Origin: Helicobacter sp.
Lineage (GTDB): Bacteria > Campylobacterota > Campylobacteria > Campylobacterales > Helicobacteraceae
Reading direction: 5' to 3'
DNA length: 13,674 nt
Assembly: GCA_029264655.1 (NCBI GenBank)
Contig: JARHZY010000070.1
Span: 1-13,674 of the forward strand
In this document: positions 13,190 to 13,674 of the stretch, piece by piece
How positions within the stretch are numbered: position 1 is the first letter of the stretch
How the letters are laid out: each line of letters begins with the position of its first letter
Notes under the pieces: model-generated
Seen by the model: the letters and a program-made list of their open reading frames with translations, nothing else
Databases searched by the model: none
Told to the model about the DNA's origin: nothing
Program-made: the position numbers and the translations under genes

Positions 13190-13198
13190 ATTATAGCA
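13190..13198 (-). promoter_or_regulatory. Extended -10 promoter of rpmE
   Basis: On the minus strand TGCTATAAT is a perfect extended -10 element. Transcription should start near 13183, with a leader of about 28 bases to the rpmE ATG. A run of T just upstream (TTTTTGC) fits the Helicobacter pattern. Confidence 0.75.
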
Positions 13199-13245
13199 AA
13201 AATAATCTTAAATATAGCTTTTTAGATAAGGAGTTTCTATATTTT

Positions 13246-13254
13246 TGCTATAAT
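13246..13254 (+). promoter_or_regulatory. Extended -10 promoter of xseB
   Basis: TGCTATAAT is a perfect extended -10 element, identical to that of rpmE. Transcription should start near 13261; the leader of about 24 bases contains AAAGGA, which favours the ATG at 13285 over the one at 13270. Confidence 0.75.
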
Positions 13255-13284
13255 CACACAAATAAAGCAATGAAAGGATATATA

Positions 13285-13485
13285 ATGGCAAAAGCACAAG
13301 AGCTTGACTTTGAAACACATATAGAGAAAGTAAAAGATATCATCCAGCAATTAAACAACAATACGTTAAATCTCAAAGAAGGTATGCAACTCTATAAGGA
13401 TGCACAAGCACACATTAGTATCGCTAATAAAATGTTAGAAGAGGCAGAATTTGAATTAAAAAATGTCATAGAACAACAACAATAA
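13285..13485 (+). CDS. xseB: Exodeoxyribonuclease VII small subunit
   Basis: XseB is the small helical subunit of exonuclease VII, which degrades single-stranded DNA from both ends; several copies bind each large XseA subunit. The 66-residue protein follows the family plan of two helices in a coiled hairpin: DFETHIEKVKDIIQQLNNN, the central LNLKEGMQLYKDA, and MLEEAEFELKNV at the end. The start at 13285 is preceded by AAAGGA with a 6-base spacer; the ATG at 13270, five codons earlier, would leave a leader of only about 9 bases. xseA is not in the window. The next gene begins 69 bases later, with only a 6-bp hairpin (TATGCT/AGCATA, 13513-13532) between. Confidence 0.93.
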   Translation: MAKAQELDFETHIEKVKDIIQQLNNNTLNLKEGMQLYKDAQAHISIANKMLEEAEFELKNVIEQQQ

Positions 13486-13554
13486 TATATTCAATTATCA
13501 CATAAGATACACTATGCTACCAAAAAAGCATAATTTATAGAAAAGCGAGGCAAA

Positions 13555-13674
13555 ATGAAATATTTAGTTGAAATGTATGGAATCTCACATAAATTTGATA
13601 TTTTATTATATCAAGATATTGAGTTATGCTTAGAGCCATCACAAAGCGTAGCTATTTTAGGTGCTAGTGGGAGT
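13555..13674 (+). CDS. ABC transporter ATP-binding protein (N-terminal fragment, runs off right edge)
   Basis: The first 40 residues of an ATP-binding cassette protein. It opens MKYLVEMYGISHKFD, the usual first strand and A-loop area, followed by LLYQDIELCLEP and then AILGASGS, the start of the Walker A motif (GxSGSGKST); the window ends inside it. An in-frame start is marked by GCGAGG about 5 bases upstream. The layout resembles LolD-type and similar small exporter ATPases, but the Q-loop, signature and Walker B lie outside the window, so the substrate cannot be told. Confidence 0.85.
   Translation, partial: MKYLVEMYGISHKFDILLYQDIELCLEPSQSVAILGASGS

Larger units (their letters stand above)
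13189..13255. repeat. Perfect 16-bp inverted repeat forming the divergent rpmE/xseB promoters
   Basis: GATTATAGCAAAAATA at 13189-13204 is the exact reverse complement of TATTTTTGCTATAATC at 13240-13255, with 35 bp between. Each arm contains one extended -10 element pointing outwards, so the two divergent genes have identical core promoters. Confidence 0.75.

Noticed and set aside
1..13674. tRNA, rRNA, tmRNA, CRISPR array, insertion sequence or prophage gene
   Set aside because: None of the expected patterns (cloverleaf with GTTCRA arm, regular spaced repeats, transposase or integrase motifs) was seen on either strand.

Overview
The window looks like chromosomal DNA of a low-GC member of the Campylobacterota, most likely an enterohepatic-type Helicobacter rather than H. 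pylori. The evidence is the AT-rich composition, the adjacent trio argS-tatA-gmk (the order I recall from H. pylori), the short ExbB-ExbD-TonB cluster, and an L31 protein of the epsilon type (SSFCHPFYTG, no complete zinc knuckle). The presence of argH, which H. pylori lacks as far as I know, points to an arginine-making relative. Genus is an inference from family resemblance, not from a search.

Layout. Positions 1-148 hold the first 49 residues of a minus-strand protein that runs off the left edge, possibly a DNA methyltransferase, followed by about 460 bp with no gene. From 612 to 5481 the minus strand carries two groups: ppk2 with a CinA-like gene overlapping its end, and gmk-tatA-argS. At about 5500-5720 the direction switches and a plus-strand operon starts: lgt, a 60-residue membrane protein, nadD and rsfS. 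Then comes a second plus-strand operon with its own promoter, exbB-exbD-tonB. A gene-free stretch of about 990 bp (9458-10444) separates tonB from the convergent minus-strand pair argH and a DnaQ-type exonuclease; it holds several good hairpins, including a bidirectional terminator candidate. Next is rpmE (minus), divergent from xseB (plus). The start of an ABC transporter ATPase runs off the right edge.

How the genes work together. Most are housekeeping genes: aminoacylation (ArgS), protein export (TatA), lipoprotein maturation (Lgt), nucleotide and NAD metabolism (Gmk, NadD, perhaps the CinA-type deamidase), polyphosphate-dependent nucleotide phosphorylation (PPK2), ribosome silencing and structure (RsfS, L31), arginine synthesis (ArgH) and DNA processing (XseB, DnaQ-like). 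ExbB-ExbD-TonB energise outer-membrane uptake, usually of iron or nickel chelates.

I see no clear novel multi-gene system. The most unusual signals are non-coding: a 13-bp direct repeat with a 21-bp period just upstream of the exbB promoter; a perfect 16-bp inverted repeat that forms two divergent, identical extended -10 promoters between rpmE and xseB; and the set of hairpins in the tonB/dnaQ gap. Among proteins, the CinA homologue without its N-terminal domain and the ArgS insertion carrying an A10 tract stand out.
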